A DNA stretch of 64,000 nucleotides from contig NC_007778.1 of NCBI RefSeq assembly GCF_000013365.1, forward strand, positions 2,852,001 to 2,916,000. Direction: 5' to 3'. Numbering within the stretch: the first letter of the stretch is position 1; each line of letters starts with the position of its first letter. The notes below the pieces were generated by a model, which saw only the letters and a program-made list of their open reading frames with translations, searched no databases and was not told the origin of the DNA. Below, in pieces: positions 52,510 to 60,518 of this stretch. This DNA is from Rhodopseudomonas palustris HaA2 (lineage in GTDB: Bacteria > Pseudomonadota > Alphaproteobacteria > Rhizobiales > Xanthobacteraceae). Position numbers and translations under genes: made by a program.

Positions 52510-54804
52510 TCACTCCGTGTCGCGTTTGGTCCACGAGCGGACGGGCTTGGGTTTTGTGGGCGTCGGCGGCGTCTCGCGCGCGGCGCGCTTCGGCGGCTTG
52601 TAGGAGGGTTTCGCGGAGGCGGGCTGGGTGGGTCCTCCAGACGTCGGCGTCGAGCCGCGCTGCCGATCCTGCTCGTCGGGCGCGCCCGTGGCGGCCGTTC
52701 CGACCGGGATGGTGCCTGCGAACAGGCCGGTGGGACGCTGCGCCGGCACGGCGTTGTCGTCGGTCCACGCGATGCCGGCCAGGGTCCGCGCCTGGACGGC
52801 GTCGAGCATGTCCTGCGTGAGCGGCGAGTCGATGATGCCTCTGCGTCCTCGGGCCTCGCGGTCGACCTCGAGGGCGGCCGCGATGGCGTCGAGCACGATG
52901 GGTTCGGTCATCTGCGCTTCGATCTTGAACCGCCGCTGCAGGTCGGTGCGGGCGGCCATCCAGGTGTCGGCGTTGACGCCGCGCATCCAGGCCGGACCGG
53001 GCACGGTGGCCCACGAGACGTCGTCGAGCTGGAGCGAGATCCAGCCGAGGTTCTCGCGGTCGTATCGGGTCCTGACGGGCGCGTTCCGGATCTTCTGGAA
53101 CAGCGCGTGCTGCTCGGGCGACCTGTACCAGTTGCCGAGGACGAGGATGCCGCTGGCCTGCATGCGGGCCTCGCGTTCCACGCCGAGGGCGAGGCGGAGT
53201 TCATGGATGTCGGGGCAGCGCGGGACTCCGAACTCGAGGGAGACGTCGAGCCATTTCGAGCGCGGCGTCTGTCCTCCGAGGCCGGCGTGCGGCGTGTTGT
53301 GGTAGCCGTCGACGATGTAGCGGAGGATCACCTTGACCGCTTCGTCCACGGTGATGCACGCGCGCGCCTCGCCCTCGTACTGTTTGCGCATCTGGACCGG
53401 CATGGCGCGCCCGCAGAGGTTCGAGATCAGCTTCTGGTCGAGGGTGCGGTGGGAGCGTTCGATGCGTCCGCGCGCCGAGGGCGCGCTGGTCTGGGGGAAC
53501 AGGAAGGGGATGCGCAGGTCGGTGAGGGCGGCGACGACATCCTCGTTGTAGTTTTCGGATCCGGTGTCGAACACCATCAGCTCCGGCGTTCCGCGATACT
53601 CCCAGGGCGTTGTGGCGCCGAACGAGGAGGCGAGCGCGGTTTTGTCGGTGAAGATCATCCGCAGCGCCTGCAGGGTGCTGGCGGCATCGACCGTCTTGGA
53701 GATCCACAGGCCGACGTAGCAGCGCGTCGTGCAGCAGAGCGCGGCGGTGAGCCACATGCGGAGCGGCTTCATGGCGTTGCGGAGATCCTCGGGGAAGTGG
53801 TCCCAGAGGCCGATCGCGACGGCGATCATGTAGAGGTGGATTTTCCAGCCGTCGACCTCGACGCGCTGCAGCGGGCGCACGAGGTCCTGCACGCCGCCGC
53901 TGCACGGGCGGAAGAGGTTGACGGCTTCGTCGAGGCCCTCGCGTCCTGCGGCGGTCTCGATTGCGGTGAAGGAACCGATGACGTCGCGGAGCTTCTTCTC
54001 GCTCGGAATTTTCAGGTCCGGCAGATGCTTCCTGCGACGCTCGGCGTTCACCTTCCTGAATTCGATCCGCATCATCGTGTTGGTGGAGGCGATGCTGGGC
54101 TTCTCCTTCATCAGGAACGCTCGCGCGCACCTGAACAGGATGGCGGTCTCGTCGACGTTGAACCGCGGGATGAAGTTGCCGCTGTTGCAGCGGCCGTCCA
54201 TCAGGGTCATGGCGGACTCCTTGCTGGTGTCGGGCATCTTCTTGAGCCAGCGGACGAGGGTCGAGGGATGCGGCATCCGCCGGAGGGTGATGATTTCGCT
54301 GCCGGCCTGGGCGCCCTTCTTGGCCTTGGTTTCTTCGGCCTCCCTGCAGAGCGTGCTCTGGATGATTTCGAGCGCGTTGCGGATCGACGCCTCGGACATC
54401 GTGGCGAGGCCCTGCGCCTGCAGTTGGCAGAACCGCTCGATCAGCATCCGCTTCCAGGCGATGGTTTCGCGCTGTTTCTTCGGCAGATCGCGCATCCGGC
54501 GGGCGCCTGCGCGCAGCATTTTGCGCGACTGTTCGAGGGAATAGCCCTTGCGCTCGAACGTGAACGCGCCATCCCGTTCGAGGGCGTCGAGTTCGTCCCA
54601 TGTGATCGGCAACGTCAGCGGCTGGCCGTTGGGCGACGTCCTCGTGGTGTATTCGAGGATGCATCCACGCTCATTGGTCTCGATGCAGTTGAACTGCTCG
54701 CCGAGGAGGCAGAGGCGAGCGGCGTCGTCGAACGCCCAGCGGACCGGCCGCGCCGAACGCTGTGGCGTAGGCAGGACGAGCTTGGGACGGAGCGTCATGG
54801 CCAT
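52510..54804 (-). CDS. tnsB: TnsB/TniA family DDE transposase
   Basis: About 764-residue transposase with an rve-type catalytic core. The DDE triad can be placed: D near 317 (VEVDGWKIHLY), D near 413 (MVFDTGSENYNED) and E near 449 (GRIERSHRTL), with 35 residues between the last two, the canonical DD35E spacing. N-terminal helix-turn-helix DNA-binding regions precede it and a Mu-type C-terminal domain follows; the last 60 residues are Pro/Arg/Lys-rich and probably contact TnsC. Start is taken as the ATG at 54804 (AGG five bases upstream); GTG 54810 and ATG 54798 are alternatives. Follows tnsA with six bases or less between. Confidence 0.92.
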   Translation of the reverse strand: MAMTLRPKLVLPTPQRSARPVRWAFDDAARLCLLGEQFNCIETNERGCILEYTTRTSPNGQPLTLPITWDELDALERDGAFTFERKGYSLEQSRKMLRAGARRMRDLPKKQRETIAWKRMLIERFCQLQAQGLATMSEASIRNALEIIQSTLCREAEETKAKKGAQAGSEIITLRRMPHPSTLVRWLKKMPDTSKESAMTLMDGRCNSGNFIPRFNVDETAILFRCARAFLMKEKPSIASTNTMMRIEFRKVNAERRRKHLPDLKIPSEKKLRDVIGSFTAIETAAGREGLDEAVNLFRPCSGGVQDLVRPLQRVEVDGWKIHLYMIAVAIGLWDHFPEDLRNAMKPLRMWLTAALCCTTRCYVGLWISKTVDAASTLQALRMIFTDKTALASSFGATTPWEYRGTPELMVFDTGSENYNEDVVAALTDLRIPFLFPQTSAPSARGRIERSHRTLDQKLISNLCGRAMPVQMRKQYEGEARACITVDEAVKVILRYIVDGYHNTPHAGLGGQTPRSKWLDVSLEFGVPRCPDIHELRLALGVEREARMQASGILVLGNWYRSPEQHALFQKIRNAPVRTRYDRENLGWISLQLDDVSWATVPGPAWMRGVNADTWMAARTDLQRRFKIEAQMTEPIVLDAIAAALEVDREARGRRGIIDSPLTQDMLDAVQARTLAGIAWTDDNAVPAQRPTGLFAGTIPVGTAATGAPDEQDRQRGSTPTSGGPTQPASAKPSYKPPKRAARETPPTPTKPKPVRSWTKRDTE

Positions 54805-54810
54805 GCGCAC

Positions 54811-55560
54811 CTACCGGTTGATCGAGGAGGAGGGACGTTCGACGACGGCGTCGTGGTCGAGAGCGGTGTGCTCGACGAGGACGAGGCGGCGGTCCGCGAC
54901 GGCGCGGACGATCGCGTCGTAGCTCCAGCTGCCGATCCCGGCGGCCTGCATCAGGTGGCCGATGGTGGTGGGGCCGCGGAGCGCGTCGATGATGGGCTGG
55001 ATGGCCTCGTCGTCTGCCGGATCCGGTCGCTGCCGAGCGCGCCTGATGGCTGCCGCGTTGAAGCGGTCGACGTCGGTGAGATCGTTCTCGGTCAGCAGTT
55101 TGATCTCGTCGGCGAACTCCCGGGGTGTCTGCGCGGCGAGGAGTTCGACCTGGCGGTCGCTGTCGCGGCGGGCGACCTTGGCGGCGGGCTTTGCGAAGAC
55201 GGCGACGCGCCGGCCATCGGCGCAGGTTACGGCCAGGTCGAACGTGTGGTCGTGGACCTCGCCGTCGTCGTCGACGTATTCGATCGAAGGCGGCTGTTCG
55301 CGCACCTCGACGACGTCGGGGTGCGCGCTGTAGGCGAGCATCGCTTGGAATTCGAGGTGGGACTCGGCGTAGGTGATGTGGTCGTCGATGACGATGCCGG
55401 CCCGCGCGCTGCCTTTGCTGCGTAGCGCGATTTTCCGGCTCGCGCGGGTGTCGCGCGGCAGGCGGATCACGGTGGGGGACGGGAGCGGGTCCCTGATGCA
55501 GGGATCGGGCGCGAGGTATTGGTCGAGCGTGTACGGCTGCAAGGGGCTTTCTCCGGACAT
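54811..55560 (-). CDS. tnsA: TnsA family endonuclease
   Basis: 249-residue protein that cuts the 5' ends of the element so that transposition is cut-and-paste. The PD-(D/E)XK-type core is visible: ESHLEFQAMLAY (E near 70), HTFDLAVTC (D near 108) and VAVFAKPAAK (K near 124), with EVREQPPSIEYVDDDGE between, as in TnsA. The C-terminal half is helical (LLTENDLTDVDRFNAAAIRRAR), matching the TnsA DNA/TnsC-contact domain. Presence of TnsA separates this element from the Tn5053/Tn402-like elements, which lack it. First gene of the tnsABC-tniQ operon; ATG at 55560 (MSGESPLQPYTL) has GGAG-rich sequence upstream. Confidence 0.85.
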   Translation of the reverse strand: MSGESPLQPYTLDQYLAPDPCIRDPLPSPTVIRLPRDTRASRKIALRSKGSARAGIVIDDHITYAESHLEFQAMLAYSAHPDVVEVREQPPSIEYVDDDGEVHDHTFDLAVTCADGRRVAVFAKPAAKVARRDSDRQVELLAAQTPREFADEIKLLTENDLTDVDRFNAAAIRRARQRPDPADDEAIQPIIDALRGPTTIGHLMQAAGIGSWSYDAIVRAVADRRLVLVEHTALDHDAVVERPSSSINR

Positions 55561-55614
55561 GGCTCCGCCATCCACCGGAAAGGTGCCGGTGCTGGGGATA
55601 AGTCGAGATTTCGG

Positions 55615-55770
55615 AGGGGCGGCCGAGAGAACCTTGCACCACGGAGCCGAGCAGCTGTACGGTCCGTGTGTTGGTTGGTGCGGGGTTCTCTCGGTTTGTC
55701 CCTCCGGACGACTGGTGATCCGACTTCAACGAAGGGCGGTTCTGTTAGCGCAGGGCCGCTCTTTTCGTTT
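55615..55770 (+). ncRNA. Candidate structured RNA with terminator upstream of tnsA
   Basis: A long hairpin can be drawn: 55623-55633 (CCGAGAGAACC) pairs exactly with 55684-55694; inside it GCACC (55636-55640) pairs with GGTGC (55677-55681) and ACGG (55641-55644) with CCGT (55664-55667). After it come CCTCCGG and a second hairpin in which GGGCGG (55734-55739) can pair with CCGCTC (55755-55760), followed by TTTTCGTTT, the shape of a rho-independent terminator on the plus strand. The strand is inferred from that terminator. No promoter is evident, so this could also be DNA structure at a transposon end. Confidence 0.4.
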
Positions 55771-55852
55771 GAAGCCGTTCGGCTGTCAGTTGGTTGCGAG
55801 TTCTCTCCTTCGGCGAACTTGTGATTTCACCCTGACGATCAGCGTCGGGCGG
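55664..55852. repeat. Two degenerate tandem copies of a ~75-100 bp unit
   Basis: Unit 1 (about 55664-55740) and unit 2 (about 55778-55853) share the order TTGGTTG-(n)-GCGxGTTCTCTC, then T(C/T)CGGxxxACTxGTGAT, then a small hairpin whose sequence differs (CTTC-GAAG in unit 1, GACG-CGTC in unit 2), then GGGCGG. Conserved ends with a changed but still paired hairpin point to a selected structure. Could be TnsB binding sites at an element end or repeated RNA motifs. Confidence 0.5.
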
Positions 55853-55860
55853 TGCAAGAT

Positions 55861-56315
55861 GCCTCGCCGGGCGGGGAGTGCCCGGATTCGAGCGGTACTT
55901 TTGGCGCCCGCGAACTAACGGGAATCGTCGCGAGCGGGCTCGGCACAAGGCGTCGCAGCAACGGCGCTCCTCCGCCGAGCACGCCAAAAAGAGTGTTTTC
56001 GAGGACCTTCTAAGCCCTTCAGTTTCCCCACATTTCGAAAAATGCGGAGAACGAGTCGCTTTTCGCTTGACAGTGCATCCCGCAGATCCACAGCGGCTTT
56101 TGTTAGTCGAGAACGACTAGCAAGAAGTCACGGTGAGGCCGGGGAGTTGCGCCTGTAGCGAAGGGAGGACGGCGGAGTCAGGCGACTGGCTGGCCCGAGA
56201 ACGGGAGCAGGTAGTCGGCATCGATGTCGTTGAACATCTGGCGCTCCCGAGGGTCTGGCGTCGGCGCACGACGCGGAAGGTGGCGGGCTATATAGGATCC
56301 CGCCAGCATACGTCA
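55861..56315. other. Non-coding stretch between the repeat units and the regulator
   Basis: No gene is supported. It contains a TTGACA at about 56067 without a matching -10, and a short inverted repeat TAGTCG-AGAA-CGACTA (about 56105-56120). The AT-rich patch around 56030-56060 differs from its surroundings. A transposon boundary may lie here but none can be shown. Confidence 0.35.
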
Positions 56316-56402
56316 ATAGCAAAATAGCCAGATAGCCAGATAGCTGATTGGATTTGCCCGACTCGGGTGACGGCGGTAGCCTGATGTGAATAGCCAGCTA
56401 TT
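56316..56402 (+). promoter_or_regulatory. ATAGC iteron array, probable operator of the RHH regulator
   Basis: Four direct copies of ATAGC begin at 56316, 56324, 56332 and 56340, exactly 8 bp apart (two are full ATAGCCAG). A further inverted pair, AATAGC-CA-GCTATT, lies at 56389-56402, 14 bases before the ATG of the ribbon-helix-helix gene. Short direct repeats in 7-8 bp register are the typical binding site of ribbon-helix-helix repressors, so this is likely an autoregulatory operator. Confidence 0.6.
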
Positions 56403-56415
56403 CGGGGGACGGGAG

Positions 56416-56622
56416 ATGGCGAAGAAGGTGGGGTCGGCGACCGCCGGCATTGGCAGCCGGGACCGCAAGGACGGCCGCCGCCAGGTCCTGATGTACATGA
56501 AGCCAGAGATCGTGAAGGGCCTGAAGAAGGCCGCCTTGGACGAGGAGCGCAACGCCTACGAGATCGCCGAGGATGCGATCGTGGCGTATCTGAAGCGCCC
56601 ACGTCAGCAAAAGAACAGCTAA
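56416..56622 (+). CDS. Ribbon-helix-helix transcription regulator
   Basis: 68-residue basic protein: a flexible N-terminus (MAKKVGSATAGIGSRDRKDG), then RRQVLMYMKPEIVKGLKKAALDEERNAYEIAEDAIVAYLKR, which has the strand-helix-helix pattern of MetJ/Arc repressors. It should bind DNA as a dimer through the strand RQVLMYM. Start at 56416 chosen because GGGGGACGGGAG directly precedes it; an ATG at 56386 would add ten residues. Its promoter region holds the ATAGC array. It precedes the TerB/ATPase/helicase operon by 160 bases on the same strand and may regulate it; the link is inference. Confidence 0.75.
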   Translation: MAKKVGSATAGIGSRDRKDGRRQVLMYMKPEIVKGLKKAALDEERNAYEIAEDAIVAYLKRPRQQKNS

Positions 56623-56781
56623 GTTTTCGGGGCGCAAAGCACCTATCCCGCTCCGGGACTCGCCTTCTGCGCGGTGGAGCACGCCGGCAGGTAGCTACTC
56701 CCGGTTTGACTGTTGAATCATTCACGGCCAGAACTGCTGGTTGCGGAGGACGCGCGACGGCCGTCTGGGCAGGCGGGGAAC

Positions 56782-59190
56782 ATGGCGAAGAAGGACAGTT
56801 CATCGCTAGGATGCGGTGTTCTGGTGCTAGTCGGCCTGGTGATCTGGGCGATCAGCGCCGCCTACGAATTCGTCACAACGCATGCTTCTGCCGTCGTGGG
56901 TTTTGCAGCGATCGCCGGCGGCGTTCTGGTGATTGCTATGGCGGTCCGGAAATGGCGCGGGGGGCAGACCGACCCTGCCGCTAGAGCTTTGCAGCCCACC
57001 ATGACGGTCGAGATCAGGCCAGAAATCCGGATCGAAGGCTTGCGGCCTGGTTCTTCAAGTCTGCGTCCGGACGCGCGCTGGATCGGCGCAGGGGATACGA
57101 CTGAGGTCCGTGGCGCTAAGATCCGGGCTGGTCTGTTCTACCTCGGTAGTGCTGTGGCGCTGAGGGATGGTCGCTCGACGGACCAATACGTCGTCAATCC
57201 CAAGCTGCCGGTGGCGGCGCCGCCAGACGTGAGCGGTTCCTCGATGCCGTATTGGCCATCCTACGCGGACATCCCGCCGCGGGCACGGCGAGCGTACATC
57301 GACTGGCTGGCTGGCGGACGACGCGACCCTACCTACGGCGTAGGTTACGTTTTCCTGTTCTTCTATGGTCTTGAGCATCGACTGTTCATCGATCGGGACA
57401 GGGCATCGACGCCCGCGGTGGTCCAGGAGGTGGAAGAGCTCCTGTCGGTCTACGGCCATAGCGGATCGCTGCGCCGTTATGCGGCCGAATTTTTGAACTG
57501 CGCCCGCATCGCCGCGGGCATTCCCCTGGCGCTTCCCATACCGAAGCCGGAGCATGAAAATTCCTCGGAGATGAACGCTGCGGTTCGGCTACACCTCGGG
57601 AAAGTGCTGTCCCAGTCGAAGGCGGTCGGCTCAGAGGATGCATTGCTGTGGGTGCTGGCACTGCCTGATGTGTATCTGAGGACGCCGGCTGTCCGATGCT
57701 TCACCGAGTTCGTCCGACTTTGGAAAGTGTGGTTCGCGGCGAGGTACCCGAACGGCATCTCCGCCAAGCCGGCGGCCAACATTGTTATCCACTACAAGGC
57801 GGCGAGCGGCGCGTTCGAAGTACCGATTTCCGGACCTCATGAGCAACTTCCGGACCCGATCCAGTCTCCTCGATCCGGAGCCGAACTCAAAAAGTTGGTC
57901 GAGGAAGTCACCGCCGAACTCGAGCCGTTCAGCCGCTACGTCGGCCGCAAGCCCGACGAGCGCAACTCGATGCGCGCGGCGTTGCTGCTACCGAAGGAGC
58001 TTCAGACCGATCCGCAGGATGGCCTGGTCGCGAAGTTCGGCCACCGGATGGCGGAGATCATGGGCGAGCACAAGCGCGCCAGCACGAAGATGAGCAAGAT
58101 GTTGGCCATTGCCGGACTTGAGCTTCCTGTCGGCAAGATCACGCCTGGGATGGCGGACCAGTTGGGTGGGCTGCTGGACCAGGTCGACATCGCGATCGAG
58201 CCGGATCGTCGTTACGGGAGCGGCGTACCGCAGCTCGACGACCAGGTGATCGTCTTCAAGGCGCCGAAAGGCGGCCCCGTCGATCACCAAAGGCCGGCTT
58301 ATCGCGCTATGAAGGCCCAGATCGAGGTTGCGGTTCTGGCAGCGGCGGTCGACGGCGAGTCATCGCACGACGAACTGCAGCGGATCGTCGACGGCATTCG
58401 GGCTGAGAAAGACCTTGGCGGGATCGAACAGGCTCGGCTGATCGGATACGCCGTCACCGTCTTCAACAGCCCGCCCAAGCAGGCGCGGGTGATGCGGAAG
58501 TTGGCGGAGCACAGTCCCGCCGAGCGCGAGGCGATCGCGAGAGCGGCCCTGACGGTGGTCGGAGGCAACGAACACGTCGGGCCAGAAGAAGTGAAATTCC
58601 TCGAGCGGCTGCACAAGGCGTTGGGGTTGCCGAAGGAGCGGGTCTACAGCGAACTTCATCGGGCTGCGGCCACAGCGTCACCTTCGGACGAGCCGGTGGC
58701 GCTGACCGAAGAGAAACGGGTTGCCGGCATTCCCATTCCGCCCCAGGCGGAAGTGTCTTCGATCCCCGAGCCTCCGGCGCCGATCGCCGCCGAAACGTCT
58801 GGGGGTATCCAGATCGACGCGGAGAAGTTGGCCAGGACGCAGCGAGAAACGCAGGCGGTGGCCAAACTGCTCGCCGACATCTTCACCGACGAAGCCCCAG
58901 AGGCAGAGCCTGTGTCACAGGCCTCTGCGACTGGGCGGTCGGCTTTCGAAGGGCTGGATACCGCCCATGCCGAGCTCGTCGAGATGCTAGAGATCAAGGG
59001 GACGGTGCCGCGCGCCGAGTTCGACCAGCGCGCGAAAGAGATGAAGCTTCTGCCCGAGGGGGCCATCGAGCGCATCAACGAGTGGTCCTTCGACCTGTTC
59101 GATGAAGCGCTGATCGAGGTTGGCCATGACGTTACGATAGCGCCGGACCTGCGCGAGCGGTTGGCCGAATTGAGAGAGAATGCGGAATGA
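56782..59190 (+). CDS. TerB-domain protein (Shango SngA-like)
   Basis: 802-residue protein. The N-terminus has two membrane segments (about residues 8-27, LGCGVLVLVGLVIWAISAAY, and 33-52, VVGFAAIAGGVLVIAMAV). A TerB-N domain follows (about 95-280; WIGAGDTTEVRGAKIRAGLFYLG is its start), then a TerB domain at about 520-640 (AVDGESSHDELQRIVDGI) and a TerB-C region to the end. This TerB-N/TerB/TerB-C layout beside an ATPase and a helicase fits SngA of the Shango anti-phage system. It may sense the invader or tether the complex at the membrane. Start at 56782 preferred (CGGGGA upstream); an ATG at 56713 is possible. Overlaps the next gene by four bases. Confidence 0.8.
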   Translation: MAKKDSSSLGCGVLVLVGLVIWAISAAYEFVTTHASAVVGFAAIAGGVLVIAMAVRKWRGGQTDPAARALQPTMTVEIRPEIRIEGLRPGSSSLRPDARWIGAGDTTEVRGAKIRAGLFYLGSAVALRDGRSTDQYVVNPKLPVAAPPDVSGSSMPYWPSYADIPPRARRAYIDWLAGGRRDPTYGVGYVFLFFYGLEHRLFIDRDRASTPAVVQEVEELLSVYGHSGSLRRYAAEFLNCARIAAGIPLALPIPKPEHENSSEMNAAVRLHLGKVLSQSKAVGSEDALLWVLALPDVYLRTPAVRCFTEFVRLWKVWFAARYPNGISAKPAANIVIHYKAASGAFEVPISGPHEQLPDPIQSPRSGAELKKLVEEVTAELEPFSRYVGRKPDERNSMRAALLLPKELQTDPQDGLVAKFGHRMAEIMGEHKRASTKMSKMLAIAGLELPVGKITPGMADQLGGLLDQVDIAIEPDRRYGSGVPQLDDQVIVFKAPKGGPVDHQRPAYRAMKAQIEVAVLAAAVDGESSHDELQRIVDGIRAEKDLGGIEQARLIGYAVTVFNSPPKQARVMRKLAEHSPAEREAIARAALTVVGGNEHVGPEEVKFLERLHKALGLPKERVYSELHRAAATASPSDEPVALTEEKRVAGIPIPPQAEVSSIPEPPAPIAAETSGGIQIDAEKLARTQRETQAVAKLLADIFTDEAPEAEPVSQASATGRSAFEGLDTAHAELVEMLEIKGTVPRAEFDQRAKEMKLLPEGAIERINEWSFDLFDEALIEVGHDVTIAPDLRERLAELRENAE

Positions 59191-60518
59191 CGAGCACCAC
59201 GAAGAAGATCAAGCCCAAGGAGCGGGACACGATCATTCAGGCGCTATCCGCCGGTGTCGTGCCGAGGCTCGGGTTGCCGTACATCCAGGTCGGGCGCGCC
59301 GCCGAGATCGCCGCGCTGCTGCGGGACGTCGATCGTATCGGCGACGGCGGGGCCTGCGTACGCTTCGTGATTGGCGAGTACGGCGCCGGCAAAACCTTCT
59401 TCGCCAATCTGATCCGGCTGATCGCACTTGAACGGAAGTGCGTCACGATCCATGCGGATCTGGCGCCTGACCGCCGCATCCACGCGACCGGTGGCCAGGC
59501 GCGCGCGCTGTATTCGGAGGCTGTCCGAAACATGGCGACCCGGACGAAGCCCGAGGGAGGCGCGCTGGCCGGCGTCGTGGAGCGCCTTGTCACCGATTCC
59601 GTGAAGGAGGCGGCGGAGCGCAGCATCCCGGTCGAGACCGTGATCGACCAGAAGCTGGCGCCGATCCAGGAGTTCGTCGGCGGCTACGACTTCGCGGTCG
59701 TGCTGAAGGCGTACTGGAAGGGAAGCGAGGAGGGCGATGAGGAGCTGAAAGCGGCGGCGCTGCGCTGGCTCCGCGGAGAGTTTTCCACCAAAACGGAGGC
59801 GCGCCAAGCGCTTGGGGTTCGCACCATCATCGACGACGGCGACATCTACGACAGCCTGAAGTCTCTGGCTTGTCTGACCCGCATCGCTGGCTACGCCGGA
59901 CTGGTGGTGATGTTCGATGAGATGGTCAATCTCTACAAGCTTCAGAGTTCGCAGGCGCGCAACCAAAACTTTGAGGAGATCCTCCGGATCGTGAACGACG
60001 CGCTCCAGGGCAACACGTCGGGCATCGGCTTCGTGATGTGCGGGACCCCGGAATTCCTGATGGATACGCGGCGGGGTCTATACAGCTACGAAGCCCTCCA
60101 GTCCCGTCTGGCCGAGAACCGCTTCGCCACCGGCGGTCTCGTGGACTACAGCGGCCCGGTCCTCCGGCTTCAGAATCTGACGCCGGAGGACATGATGGTC
60201 CTGCTGACCAACATCCGCGCGGTCTTCGCCGGCGGCGATCCGGAGAGATTCCTGGTGCCGGACGAGGCGCTGCACGCCTTCATGGATCACTGCAACAAGC
60301 GCATCGGAGAAGCCTACTTTCGGGCGCCCCGGACGACCGTGAAGGCGTTCGTGCAGATGTTGTCGGTGCTGGAGCAGAACCCGACCGCGAAGTGGCAGGA
60401 TCTCCTGGGGCAGGTCGAGGTCGCCCCGGACGCTCCTGATACCCAGCCGACCACGGAAGGCGAGACGTCCAACTCGGGCGAGGAGGGTGATGAGCTCACC
60501 AAGCTTCGCCTCCCTTGA
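59187..60518 (+). CDS. P-loop ATPase of the BrxD/DUF2791 family (Shango SngB-like)
   Basis: 443-residue ATPase. Walker A is FVIGEYGAGKTFFANL (about residues 63-78) and Walker B is GLVVMFDEMVNLY (about 238-250); GIGFVMCGTPEFLMD supplies a sensor-like strand. The family is shared with BrxD of BREX systems and with Shango. ATG overlaps the end of the TerB gene (ATGA) and its 3' end overlaps the helicase start by 29 bases, so the three proteins are translationally coupled and probably form one complex. Confidence 0.85.
   Translation: MTSTTKKIKPKERDTIIQALSAGVVPRLGLPYIQVGRAAEIAALLRDVDRIGDGGACVRFVIGEYGAGKTFFANLIRLIALERKCVTIHADLAPDRRIHATGGQARALYSEAVRNMATRTKPEGGALAGVVERLVTDSVKEAAERSIPVETVIDQKLAPIQEFVGGYDFAVVLKAYWKGSEEGDEELKAAALRWLRGEFSTKTEARQALGVRTIIDDGDIYDSLKSLACLTRIAGYAGLVVMFDEMVNLYKLQSSQARNQNFEEILRIVNDALQGNTSGIGFVMCGTPEFLMDTRRGLYSYEALQSRLAENRFATGGLVDYSGPVLRLQNLTPEDMMVLLTNIRAVFAGGDPERFLVPDEALHAFMDHCNKRIGEAYFRAPRTTVKAFVQMLSVLEQNPTAKWQDLLGQVEVAPDAPDTQPTTEGETSNSGEEGDELTKLRLP

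Noticed and set aside
55561-55861. B12 riboswitch controlling nrdJ or a group II intron RNA
   Set aside because: The structure lies 7 kb from nrdJ, lacks the B12-box consensus, and there is no reverse transcriptase nearby.
56316-56344. Short regular repeats considered as a CRISPR array
   Set aside because: Repeat unit is only 8 bp with 3-bp gaps and no cas gene is present; it fits an RHH operator.
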